In this document: positions 1-5,780 of the stretch, one piece after another
Layout of the letters: each line of letters starts with the position of its first letter
Numbering within the stretch: the first letter of the stretch is position 1
Source of the DNA: JACMLD01 sp033761915
Lineage (GTDB): Bacteria > Bacteroidota > Bacteroidia > Chitinophagales > Chitinophagaceae
Assembly (NCBI GenBank): GCA_033761915.1
Contig: JANRMC010000188.1
Span: 1 to 10,296 of the forward strand
Length of the DNA stretch: 10,296 bases
Direction: 5' to 3'
Position numbers and translations under genes: made by a program
The notes under the pieces: model-generated
Told to the model about the DNA's origin: nothing
The model's input: only the letters and a program-made list of their open reading frames with translations
The model's database searches: none

Positions 1-749
1 AAACCATATGGTGCATTCAGCAAAAGAGAATTGGTTTCCCGGCAATAGGGCGCAGTTGATAAGATATTGGTACAATTCTGCGCCACATCCAGATACGCAT
101 ATCCAAAATGACCACCAATTGTACAATCAGCTGTTTTAAATTCTAATCGTACCGTGCGGCCAGCTAAACCAGCAAACTGTAATGATGCGGGAGACCAGTT
201 TTTAAACATTACGTTGGGGTTTGCCGGAGACCGTTGAAAACCCGGCAGGGTGCCGTTTGATACATAATCAAAAGAAGCACAGCTAACAATGGCACCGGTT
301 TCAACATCATAAGCAGTAACAAAAAAACGGGGTTGTTGCTCCAGACTATGGCGTGGGTCTTCAAAAACCACTGCATAGAAATAAGTAAACGTAAACGTAT
401 CTGTTGTGGCCGGCAATGTAAACGTATACGAAATACCTTCTGCCTGTGCCCCCACAGATTCATTGCCCAATTTTACTGAATAGTTGCCACCATACGGACA
501 AAGACGTGGAAACTGTCCATACACATCCAATAATGGGGCATCGTTTTTTGTAATTAATTCGTGTCTTCTTTTTTCTGGTGGAGAAGGAATGAGATTGATG
601 ACATTCTTTCCGTTTATTACCTCAGTATTGCCAATAGAACACTGCCATCCATCAAAAGTACCCGACTCAAAGTCGATATTAGGCGGACAGTTTTGCGCAA
701 CCATAGCATTGGCTGCAAAAGCCATAAGCAGTAATAAAAAAAACCTCAT
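1..749 (-). CDS. Secreted surface protein, N-terminal part (gliding motility / T9SS-associated type), cut by window edge
   Basis: The gene starts at the ATG at 749 and stays open for 249 codons to the left edge, so the C-terminus is missing. Residues 1-19 form a signal peptide (short basic start, then a run of Leu/Phe/Ala ending ..MVAQ). The mature part opens with a motif of the form CPPNIDFESGTFDGWQC, followed by CPYGGNYSVKLGN (84-96), AQAEGISYTF (101-110), SCASFDY (156-162), and FKTADCT..GHFGYAYLDV (204-222). This block is typical of the N-terminus of very large Bacteroidota proteins that carry PKD/Ig-like repeats and a C-terminal CHU_C/type B sorting domain and are secreted by the type IX system to the cell surface. 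The repeats and sorting domain would lie outside the window, so that part is inference. The paired cysteines fit an extracellular, disulfide-containing fold. No clear ribosome binding site precedes the start. Confidence 0.75.
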   Translation of the reverse strand, partial: MRFFLLLLMAFAANAMVAQNCPPNIDFESGTFDGWQCSIGNTEVINGKNVINLIPSPPEKRRHELITKNDAPLLDVYGQFPRLCPYGGNYSVKLGNESVGAQAEGISYTFTLPATTDTFTFTYFYAVVFEDPRHSLEQQPRFFVTAYDVETGAIVSCASFDYVSNGTLPGFQRSPANPNVMFKNWSPASLQFAGLAGRTVRLEFKTADCTIGGHFGYAYLDVAQNCTNILSTAPYCRETNSLLLNAPYG

Positions 750-930
750 CCAAAAAAATTAATACCCTATGTACTCTAAAGTAAGCTAAACTTATCTGTT
801 TAAAAAACTATTGGCAGAAACTAATAAAGCCATATCAGTTAACTTTTATAAACACCTTGAAAGGCAGTAGTTTATTTTCCGGCTAAAAAAATTTATTAAT
901 AGTAATTGTTGCCATAACAGCTTTAAAATC

Positions 931-956
931 TTAAAGGAGCCTTTCGGCTCCTTTAA
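931..956 (-). terminator. Hairpin terminator of the LEA-like gene
   Basis: A perfect 11-bp stem (931-941 with 946-956) encloses a 4-base loop that reads GAAA on the minus strand. It lies directly after the stop codon at 957-959. The downstream minus-strand sequence is only moderately T-rich, so termination may be partial. It could also stop transcripts coming from the left, but no plus-strand gene ends here. Confidence 0.75.
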
Positions 957-1199
957 TTACTTTTCGGGGTTTTGTGGTCCTTCATCGCCATCAATTTTGT
1001 CTACCAGTTTGTTCCAAAGGTTTTTAGCCCCTTCGGCCAGCTCACCTGCTTTTTCTTTAGCCGCATCAAATACTTCTTCCGCTTTATCTTCCACCTTATC
1101 CCAAACTTCTTCTGCTTTGTCTTTCACTTCCTCTACTTTATTCTCTAATTTGTCCGTCCAGTCCTGCGCTGCTTCAGCAGCTTTGTTTTTGTTGTCCAT
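957..1199 (-). CDS. Small LEA-like / YtxH-like amphipathic helical protein, 80 aa
   Basis: This is an 80-residue protein with no signal peptide, no cysteine and no membrane segment. About 45% of it is Lys, Glu and Asp, with regularly spaced Ala and Val. Residues 5-70 read as one long amphipathic helix of imperfect 11-residue units (EEVKDKAEEVWDKVEDKAEE, then AAKEKAGELAEGAK). The last unit resembles the group 3 LEA motif (TAQAAKEKAGE type). The C-terminal ten residues are Gly/Pro/Glu and probably disordered. LEA-like proteins protect membranes and proteins during desiccation, freezing or osmotic stress; that role here is inferred from composition only. An alternative is a YtxH-type or apolipoprotein-like protein. 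It is a single-gene unit with its own hairpin terminator, divergent from the pseudouridine synthase at 1320. Confidence 0.75.
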   Translation of the reverse strand: MDNKNKAAEAAQDWTDKLENKVEEVKDKAEEVWDKVEDKAEEVFDAAKEKAGELAEGAKNLWNKLVDKIDGDEGPQNPEK

Positions 1200-1253
1200 A
1201 AAATTTCAATTTAATTGGTTTACAAAAAGGTTTGCTTATTTGAAGGTAGCAGG

Positions 1254-1282
1254 TTTGCAAACGCCAGCACTGGGTATTTTTA
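1254..1282 (+). promoter_or_regulatory. Bacteroidota-type promoter for the RluE gene
   Basis: TTTG at 1254-1257, a 17-base spacer and TATTTTTA at 1275-1282 match the TTTG / TAnnTTTG consensus at all but the last position. Transcription would begin near 1289, leaving a leader of about 30 bases. The TTTG lies inside a 10-bp palindrome, GTTTGCAAAC (1253-1262), which could be an operator, though this may be chance. Confidence 0.4.
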
Positions 1283-1319
1283 TTCATAATAACAATATAA
1301 TATAGCCCCGTTAATTCTG

Positions 1320-1985
1320 TTGCAACCCTTAAATTGCAGCACAAGTAAAAAACCCTTGCAAACAGATACTACTCAACCAACACAGCATCGCTATTTTGTT
1401 TTGCATAAACCATACAATATGGTTTCACAGTTTGTAAGCACCCATCATGTGGGTTTGCTTACACAAATTAATTTTCCCTTTCCGCCAGGCACCCATGCTG
1501 TTGGGCGGCTTGATAATCATTCGGAGGGCTTATTATTATTAACCACCAATAAAAAAATCACAAAGCTGTTGTTTGAAAGCAGTACACCGCATAAAAGAGT
1601 GTACCTGGCATTGGTAAAACACCAAATAAATACCGAGCAATTGCAGCAATTACAAACGGGTGTTACCATGCCTTCGCGTGGCGGAGGATATTATACCTCG
1701 CTGCCCTGCGATGTTAAAATTATTGAGCCGCCTGTTTTCAGTTTTACCTCACATTATACACTTAATAATTACATAGACTACACCTGGTTGCAGTTAACCT
1801 TAACAGAAGGAAAATTCAGGCAGGTGCGCAAAATGCTGGCAGCTGTAAAAAGCCGCTGTGTACGGCTTATAAGAATTGCCATAGAAGAAATTGAGTTAGG
1901 CAACCTTTTACCCGGTGCTGTCATTGAAATGAATGAGGCCGATTTTTTCAGGCTGCTCCATTTAGAAAATAAAATTGAACAGTAG
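1320..1985 (+). CDS. rluE: 23S rRNA pseudouridine synthase, RluE-type (RsuA family)
   Basis: The enzyme converts a specific uridine of rRNA to pseudouridine in the cytoplasm; E. coli RluE modifies 23S U2457. The RsuA/RluB/E/F signature GRLDNHSEGLLLLT is at 62-75, with D65 the catalytic aspartate. The opening FVLHKPYNMVSQF (26-38) matches the family start 'NKPY.VL.QF'. TEGKFRQVRKML (162-173) and RLIRIAIEEIELGNLLPG (182-199) are the usual C-terminal motifs. There is no S4 RNA-binding domain, and the length (221 aa) fits RluE rather than RsuA or RluB. The frame has no ATG before the conserved core, so TTG at 1320 is the best start; an in-frame stop lies at 1290. The first 25 residues are unconserved, so the true start may be somewhat later. 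The next gene begins 119 bases downstream with no terminator in between, so some read-through is possible. Confidence 0.88.
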   Translation: MQPLNCSTSKKPLQTDTTQPTQHRYFVLHKPYNMVSQFVSTHHVGLLTQINFPFPPGTHAVGRLDNHSEGLLLLTTNKKITKLLFESSTPHKRVYLALVKHQINTEQLQQLQTGVTMPSRGGGYYTSLPCDVKIIEPPVFSFTSHYTLNNYIDYTWLQLTLTEGKFRQVRKMLAAVKSRCVRLIRIAIEEIELGNLLPGAVIEMNEADFFRLLHLENKIEQ

Positions 1986-2058
1986 CAAGATAATAATTCT
2001 GTTACTCATTAAAAGGTCCTTTGTTTAGTAGTGGAAGACCGTTGATTAAAACATTCGT

Positions 2059-2090
2059 TCTGCCAATATTTTTTAAGAGTCTTACATTTG
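2059..2090 (+). promoter_or_regulatory. Promoter-like site before the DUF4251 lipoprotein
   Basis: A perfect TAnnTTTG element (TACATTTG, 2083-2090) is preceded at 20 bases by TCTG (2059-2062), one base off TTTG. The start codon at 2105 is only 14 bases beyond the -7 box, so the leader would be under 10 bases, unusually short. Confidence 0.4.
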
Positions 2091-2104
2091 GTAAAACTTA
2101 TTGT

Positions 2105-2620
2105 ATGCCCAACAAACGCTTCTCTATATTTGGCCTGCTGGTGCAGGTTATATTACTTAGCTTAGTAATGGCTGGTTGCGGGCCAGCAAAAGAAGCTGCA
2201 GCACCCGGCGTGTTTAATAACCCCGCTTTACAGCAAGCCATTACAGCTAATGAATGGCTATATACAGCCACTGATGTGCAACCCCAATCGGGTCGCTCTA
2301 CAATTGTAAATGGCAGGTACACCGTGCAGGCAAGCGGACAAAAACTGGTAGTATACCTGCCTTATATAGGACGTTCGTTTTCCGGGGCAGCAGCTTACAG
2401 CAACCAAAACCCCTTAGGTTTTGAAACCACCAATTTTGAAATAACAAAAACACAAAATAAAAAGGGGGCCTGGCTGGTAACCATTAAACCCAATGATTAT
2501 AAAGAGGTGCAATCAATGATCTTTACCTTTTACGATAATGGTACAGCACGTTTACATGTTACACTTACCAACCGTTCTGCCATCAGCTATAATGGCCGTT
2601 CTGAGACTAATAAAAAATAA
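2105..2620 (+). CDS. DUF4251 family lipoprotein, 171 aa
   Basis: The ATG at 2105 is preferred over the longer TTG frame from 2021, because it begins exactly at a lipoprotein signal peptide: basic MPNKR, hydrophobic 8-22 and lipobox MAGC with C25 as the lipidated residue. The mature protein carries the DUF4251 pattern: a helical start (AITANEW), YLPYIGRSFSG (84-94), a strand pair around FEITKTQNKKGAWLVTIKP (111-129), then FTFYDNGTARLHVTLTNRSAISYNG (140-164), ending in the family's typical 'NRS.ISY.G'. DUF4251 proteins are common in Bacteroidota, sit in the envelope and have no established function. Two residues after the lipid Cys (G, P) there is no obvious acidic surface-export signal, so the periplasmic face is likely but not certain. 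A hairpin terminator follows the stop. Confidence 0.88.
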   Translation: MPNKRFSIFGLLVQVILLSLVMAGCGPAKEAAAPGVFNNPALQQAITANEWLYTATDVQPQSGRSTIVNGRYTVQASGQKLVVYLPYIGRSFSGAAAYSNQNPLGFETTNFEITKTQNKKGAWLVTIKPNDYKEVQSMIFTFYDNGTARLHVTLTNRSAISYNGRSETNKK

Positions 2621-2634
2621 AAATATTCAGCAAT

Positions 2635-2667
2635 AAAAAAGGGCATCTGAAAAGATGCCCTTTTTTT
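2635..2667. terminator. Bidirectional hairpin terminator
   Basis: An 8-bp GC-rich stem (2641-2648 with 2653-2660) with a GAAA loop is flanked by an A run (2635-2640) and a T run (2661-2667). It therefore works as an intrinsic terminator on both strands. It lies between the converging DUF4251 gene (ends 2620) and SWIB gene (ends 2684). Confidence 0.9.
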
Positions 2668-2683
2668 ATGTGCCAACCTGTTA

Positions 2684-3064
2684 TTACTTCAGGTGCTTAG
2701 AAATTAACTTAGCCATATCAAACATAGATACCTGTGCTTTACCACCAAAAATGGGTTTCAGTTTAGCATCAGCATTTACGTTGCGTTTGTTTTTGCTGTC
2801 TTGTAATTTATTTGCTTTAATATAAGCCCATAATTTTTTAACTACTTCTGTACGTGGTACAGGTTTGCTACCAATTACTGCTGCTAAATCTGCGCTGGGT
2901 GTTAACGCTTTCATGAAAGCGGCATTTGGTTTACGTGCAGATTTTTTCTTAGCGGCTTTCTTAGGGGCTGCTTTTTTTGCGGCTTTTTTAGGAGCTGCTT
3001 TCTTTACTGCTTTTTTTGGAGCGGCTTTTTTTGCTGCTTTTTTGGCTGCTTTTTTTGTTGCCAT
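2684..3064 (-). CDS. SWIB/MDM2-domain protein with histone-H1-like lysine-rich tail
   Basis: The protein has 126 residues and two parts. Residues 1-45 are almost only Lys, Ala and Pro, in repeats of KKAAPKKAAKK; this resembles the tails of eukaryotic H1 and of bacterial AlgP/HctB-like proteins, which bind DNA by charge. Residues 54-125 form a SWIB domain: LTPSADLAAVIGSKPVPRTE, then VVKKLWAYIKANKLQD (74-89), the basic KNKR, and a C-terminal LKPIFGG..VSMFDMAKLISKHL. SWIB domains in bacteria (Chlamydia, Bacteroidota) are found as stand-alone proteins or fused to topoisomerase I; a role in nucleoid structure is likely but not proven. The start ATG at 3064 is followed at once by the tail. The DNA of the tail is a run of near-repeats explained by the protein. 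The gene is monocistronic, with its own promoter-like site and a shared terminator. Confidence 0.92.
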   Translation of the reverse strand: MATKKAAKKAAKKAAPKKAVKKAAPKKAAKKAAPKKAAKKKSARKPNAAFMKALTPSADLAAVIGSKPVPRTEVVKKLWAYIKANKLQDSKNKRNVNADAKLKPIFGGKAQVSMFDMAKLISKHLK

Positions 3065-3115
3065 GTTTTTAGTTTTTTAGAATGTTAATGGGTTGTTTTT
3101 TCTAATTATCAGGAA

Positions 3116-3147
3116 TAAATATAGGGCATTTCTTATTCTCATTTAAA
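3116..3147 (-). promoter_or_regulatory. Promoter-like site for the SWIB gene
   Basis: On the minus strand TTTA (3147-3144), a 20-base spacer and TATATTTA (3123-3116) differ from TTTG / TAnnTTTG by one base in each box. It would give a leader of about 45 bases. The surroundings are very AT-rich, so a chance match is possible. Confidence 0.3.
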
Positions 3148-3246
3148 AATAAAATTTTCACAAAAAAAATATTTTGAATAACTGGTGAATAAGTACTCTC
3201 TCATTGGGAGAATTACGATATTTTCTGTTGCCGTTACCCGGCAGTA

Positions 3247-4056
3247 CTATTGCTTTTTGCCACCGTTTTTTTGCAAAAAATCAATGATTGTTTTTGCAAA
3301 ATCAACCCCACCCCATGCACTGTTATGCGTGCCCGGCACGGTACTAAAAACAGCCCCCGGTATCAATTGCTGCAGGCTTTCGCCCGTGCCATTATCCGCA
3401 TCCTGGTTGCCACAAATAACCAATACTTTTTGTTTTACAGTTGCTAAACTTTCCTTGCTGGTGCTGGGTTGGTGCAGCTGTTGCCAGGCCAGGGTGGTTG
3501 GGCTCAAACCCTTGCTGGCTATGTATTTCCTGAAATCATCAAACCCCTTCACGGTATCATATATCAATGCCTTATAAAAGGCAATACGCCGTGGCCATTG
3601 CGGGTTGGTAAAGTCGGCACCCATCCCGCCCAGCACGGCATTTTGTAAGCGTTTATCAGTAACCAGTAAGCGGGCCAGTATGATAGATCCGCGGGAGTAT
3701 CCAATAGCATCGTACCGTTTTATTTTAAGAAAACGTACCAGGCCCTGCAGGTCTTTTGCTTCGGCATCATTGGCATAACCATCGGCTCTTAGTGGCTGGC
3801 CCGATTTTCCGTTACCTCTCAAATCTGGCAATATCACCCGGTAGCCCCGGGCCACCAAACTATCGCACAAAGGCTTTCGTTTCCAATCGGCCCCACGGTT
3901 GGTAAACCCATGCAAAAGCAATACAGGGCGGCCCTGCCCCATTGTTTCATAATAAATTTTAACCCCGTCAAAAGAGGCAAAATAACCACTATCGCGTTGC
4001 GCATGTACAACGCAACAAGTGATAAATAATAAAAACAATAGTGCATACTTCTTCAT
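3247..4056 (-). CDS. Exported alpha/beta-fold hydrolase, 269 aa
   Basis: A signal peptide (MKKYALLFLLFITCCVVHAQ, 1-20) sends the protein to the periplasm or beyond. The alpha/beta-hydrolase fold is clear: substrate-side strand VLLLHGFTNRGADW (45-58) with the HG oxyanion motif, DLRGNGKSGQP (78-88), and nucleophile elbow G-Y-S-R-G-S with S121. The likely acid is D219 in CGNQDAD, and the likely base is H244 in PGTHNSAW, so the triad is complete. Such enzymes cleave esters, lactones or similar bonds; the substrate cannot be told from sequence. Length is normal for the family. The N-terminal region has two cysteines inside the hydrophobic stretch, but no lipobox (no small residue pair before Cys in the right place), so type I cleavage after HAQ is more likely than lipidation. 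The gene stands alone, with a promoter-like site just upstream. Confidence 0.9.
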   Translation of the reverse strand: MKKYALLFLLFITCCVVHAQRDSGYFASFDGVKIYYETMGQGRPVLLLHGFTNRGADWKRKPLCDSLVARGYRVILPDLRGNGKSGQPLRADGYANDAEAKDLQGLVRFLKIKRYDAIGYSRGSIILARLLVTDKRLQNAVLGGMGADFTNPQWPRRIAFYKALIYDTVKGFDDFRKYIASKGLSPTTLAWQQLHQPSTSKESLATVKQKVLVICGNQDADNGTGESLQQLIPGAVFSTVPGTHNSAWGGVDFAKTIIDFLQKNGGKKQ

Positions 4057-4084
4057 TGGTGCCGGTTTAATTATTAGCAGTAAA

Positions 4085-4112
4085 CAAATATACGGGCTGG
4101 TTGCGTGGCAAT
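4085..4112 (-). promoter_or_regulatory. Bacteroidota-type promoter for the hydrolase
   Basis: On the minus strand TATATTTG (4092-4085) is a perfect TAnnTTTG, preceded at 16 bases by ATTG (4112-4109), which contains the TTG of the -33 box. The leader to the ATG at 4056 would be about 20 bases. The spacer is one base shorter than usual. Confidence 0.45.
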
Positions 4113-4126
4113 TATTTTATTGGGTA

Positions 4127-4168
4127 ACCAGCTGTGGTAACCTGTGGCGGCATCGTTGCGTCGCACAC
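4127..4168 (+). repeat. Intergenic repeat, copy B (REP-like)
   Basis: This 42-base segment matches 8150-8191 at 32 of 42 positions without gaps; the last 26 bases (4143-4168) match at 22 of 26. It contains a 9-bp dyad TGCG-T-CGCA (4157-4165). In the other copy this is TGTG-T-CACA, so a C-G pair is replaced by T-A and the symmetry is kept. A partial reverse-complement copy of the core lies at about 4268-4283. Confidence 0.6.
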
Positions 4169-4315
4169 GTATACAGATGAAATGGCAGCAGCTGTAAGGT
4201 GTAGGGTGCAAGGCCATAAAACCTATGCCTTATGTCTTTTACCATAGTTGAAGTGTCCGCCCTTTAAGGCGGAACGATGCTCCATTTATATTCTGCTGCC
4301 AGTAACAAAAAATTA

Positions 4316-4344
4316 TTTGCATTAGCAGGGGTTAATTAATATTG
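4316..4344 (+). promoter_or_regulatory. Bacteroidota-type promoter for the TatD-TcdA pair
   Basis: TTTG (4316-4319), a 17-base spacer and TAATATTG (4337-4344) match TTTG / TAnnTTTG with a single mismatch. Transcription would begin near 4350, giving a leader of about 14 bases before the TTG start at 4364. The position supports that start. Confidence 0.5.
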
Positions 4345-4363
4345 TCAAACAAAAACCCAGCCT

Positions 4364-5020
4364 TTGTATTTTAACCTGCATAGCCATAACAATTTTACAA
4401 GCCCCGGCCAGGTGGTGCTGCAAAGCGTGTATGCTAATTTTGAAAATATTGGCAGCACAGGTTTTTACAGTGCCGGTTTGCACCCATGGTATATTACTAA
4501 TAATTGGCAACCGCAGTTAGCGTTGTTGCAAAAAACATTGCAGCAGCAAAATGTTTGGGCCGTGGGTGAGTGCGGACTTGATAAAATTTGTGATACATCT
4601 TTTACCCTGCAGCAAACGGTATTTAAGCAGCAATTGTTACTGGCCAATCAAGTAAATAAGCCGGTAATTATACATTGTGTAAGAGCCTGGCAGGAAGTAC
4701 TGGCTTTATTGGATGAAGCAGGCATGCAGGTGCCGGTAGTTTTTCATGGCTATGCAAAAAACCAGGTATTGGCCAATCAAATTTTACAAAAGGGTTATTA
4801 TCTTTCTTTTGGTAAAGCATTGCATCGGCCATCTGTACAGCAGGCATTAAAAACAATACCAGCACACCAGTTTTTTTTGGAAACGGATGATGCCGCTATT
4901 ACAATAGAAACCATTTACAACTGGGCGGCGCAGGCTTTATCAACTGATATAAATTCGCTTAGTTTGCAGCTGCAAAAAAATGCGCAAACTGTTTTTAAAA
5001 ATTTTACTGCTTTGTTATGA
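4364..5020 (+). CDS. TatD-family metal-dependent hydrolase, 218 aa
   Basis: TatD proteins are TIM-barrel, metal-dependent nucleases of the amidohydrolase superfamily acting in the cytoplasm. Visible ligands are HSH (H6, H8), E69 in AVGECGLD, H104 in VIIHCVRAW, H128 in VVFHGY and D175 in LETDD. GLHPWYI (38-44) and YYLSFGKA (145-152) are also family-typical. The residue before HxH is N4-L-H where most TatD have D-x-H, a variant common in the short Bacteroidota group; at 218 aa the protein is shorter than E. coli TatD (about 260). No ATG lies before the conserved start, and an in-frame stop lies at 4337, so TTG at 4364 is chosen; the protein then begins YFNLHSHN as expected. Its TGA overlaps the ATG of tcdA by 4 bases, so the two are co-translated. 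Exact substrate is unknown. Confidence 0.88.
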   Translation: MYFNLHSHNNFTSPGQVVLQSVYANFENIGSTGFYSAGLHPWYITNNWQPQLALLQKTLQQQNVWAVGECGLDKICDTSFTLQQTVFKQQLLLANQVNKPVIIHCVRAWQEVLALLDEAGMQVPVVFHGYAKNQVLANQILQKGYYLSFGKALHRPSVQQALKTIPAHQFFLETDDAAITIETIYNWAAQALSTDINSLSLQLQKNAQTVFKNFTALL

Positions 5021-5742
5021 CAACTGATATTTCATGGCTATCGAGAACACAACTGTTAATTGGAGAAACGGCTTTACTTAAACTTACCCGCAGCCACGTT
5101 ATGGTAGTGGGGCTGGGTGGTGTAGGCTCTTATGCTGCTGAATTTATTGCCAGAGCCGGTGTTGGTAAAATGACCATTATTGATGGAGATGTGGTAGACC
5201 CCACCAACCGCAACCGCCAGTTGCCGGCTTTAGCTACTAACCACGGTGTATCAAAAGCAGCGATTATGGCTGAGCGTTTAAAAGCCATTAATCCGGAAAT
5301 GGACCTGACGATTATAAAAGAGTTTATTAATCCGGAAATGGTGTTAAGCCAGTTAACCGCATCGCCAGATTATGTGCTGGAAGCCATAGATAGTGTTACC
5401 CCAAAAATTACATTTATAAAAACAGCTTATGAAAAAGGCTTACGCATTGTAAGCAGTATGGGTGCAGGCGCCAAGTTAGACCCCACCCAATTAAAGGTGG
5501 TAGATATTTCTAAAACCTATAACTGCCCCTTTGCACAACAGGTAAGAAAGTACTTAAAGCAACACCAGATACGTAAAGGCATTAAAGTTGTTTTCTCTCC
5601 TGAAGCTCCTATTAAAGAAAGCCTCATGCTTACCAAAGGAACCCCGTATAAAAAATCGGCCTATGGTACTATTTCTTACCTGCCGGCGGTATTTGGCGCA
5701 GTAGCATCCTCGGTTGTAATAAGAGATTTAATAAAAGAATAA
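5017..5742 (+). CDS. tcdA: tRNA threonylcarbamoyladenosine dehydratase TcdA (CsdL/YgdL)
   Basis: TcdA is an E1-like enzyme that uses ATP to cyclise t6A at position 37 of ANN-decoding tRNAs into ct6A. The adenylation fold is complete: GLGGVGSYAAEFIARAGVG (32-50) is the nucleotide-binding loop, IIDGDVV (54-60) holds the acidic D56, and NRNRQLPA (64-71) holds the arginines that contact ATP. IDSVTPK (124-130) follows. The family-specific end YGTISYLPAVFGAVASSVVI (216-235) separates it from ThiF and MoeB, and there is no CxxC zinc pair as in MoeB. At 241 aa the length is normal. In E. coli the gene sits near csdA/csdE; here it is coupled to a TatD gene by an ATGA overlap (5017-5020). A strong hairpin terminator follows immediately. 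Confidence 0.95.
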   Translation: MTTDISWLSRTQLLIGETALLKLTRSHVMVVGLGGVGSYAAEFIARAGVGKMTIIDGDVVDPTNRNRQLPALATNHGVSKAAIMAERLKAINPEMDLTIIKEFINPEMVLSQLTASPDYVLEAIDSVTPKITFIKTAYEKGLRIVSSMGAGAKLDPTQLKVVDISKTYNCPFAQQVRKYLKQHQIRKGIKVVFSPEAPIKESLMLTKGTPYKKSAYGTISYLPAVFGAVASSVVIRDLIKE

Positions 5743-5743
5743 A

Positions 5744-5780
5744 TATAAAAGGGAAGCAATGCTTCCCTTTTATATTTTAA
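5744..5780. terminator. Bidirectional hairpin terminator
   Basis: A perfect 14-bp stem (5744-5757 with 5761-5774) with a 3-base loop begins two bases after the tcdA stop. T-rich sequence follows on both strands. It also covers the end of the converging gene at 5777, whose stop codon lies just at its right edge. Confidence 0.9.

Larger units (their letters stand above)
4057..4363. other. Gene-free stretch: divergent promoters and a repeat element
   Basis: No convincing coding frame lies here. It holds a minus-strand promoter for the hydrolase (4085-4112), a plus-strand promoter for the TatD gene (4316-4344) and, between them, repeat copy B (4127-4168) with a partial inverted copy (about 4268-4283). 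There is also a small hairpin (TCCGCC at 4257-4262 with GGCGGA at 4268-4273) and two long-range inverted repeats: 4150-4157 with 4273-4280, and 4183-4191 with 4293-4301. An ncRNA cannot be excluded, but no family was recognised. Confidence 0.6.

Noticed and set aside
484..762. Plus-strand frame of 92 codons
   Set aside because: It runs antisense to the signal peptide and conserved N-terminal motifs of the surface protein (1-749, minus).
997..1305. Plus-strand Ser-rich frame
   Set aside because: It is a shadow of the LEA-like gene on the minus strand, which has a terminator and a sensible protein.
2021..2104. Upstream TTG start for the DUF4251 gene
   Set aside because: It would add 28 unrelated residues in front of a perfect lipoprotein signal peptide and would overlap the promoter-like box at 2083-2090.
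2930..3060. Apparent tandem DNA repeat array
   Set aside because: The repetition is explained by codons for KKAAPKKAA units; unit spacing follows the protein, and no CRISPR-like spacers are present.
2865..3080. Plus-strand frame rich in Ala and Phe resembling a membrane protein
   Set aside because: It is the antisense of the Lys/Ala tail of the SWIB protein; the SWIB domain on the minus strand is clear.
3229..3243. Small hairpin (TGCCG/CGGCA) just after the hydrolase stop as a terminator
   Set aside because: The stem is only 5 bp and no T run follows on the minus strand.
4141..4300. tRNA or known ncRNA in the 4057-4363 gap
   Set aside because: No cloverleaf, no T-loop GTTCRA box and no recognised RNA family motif.
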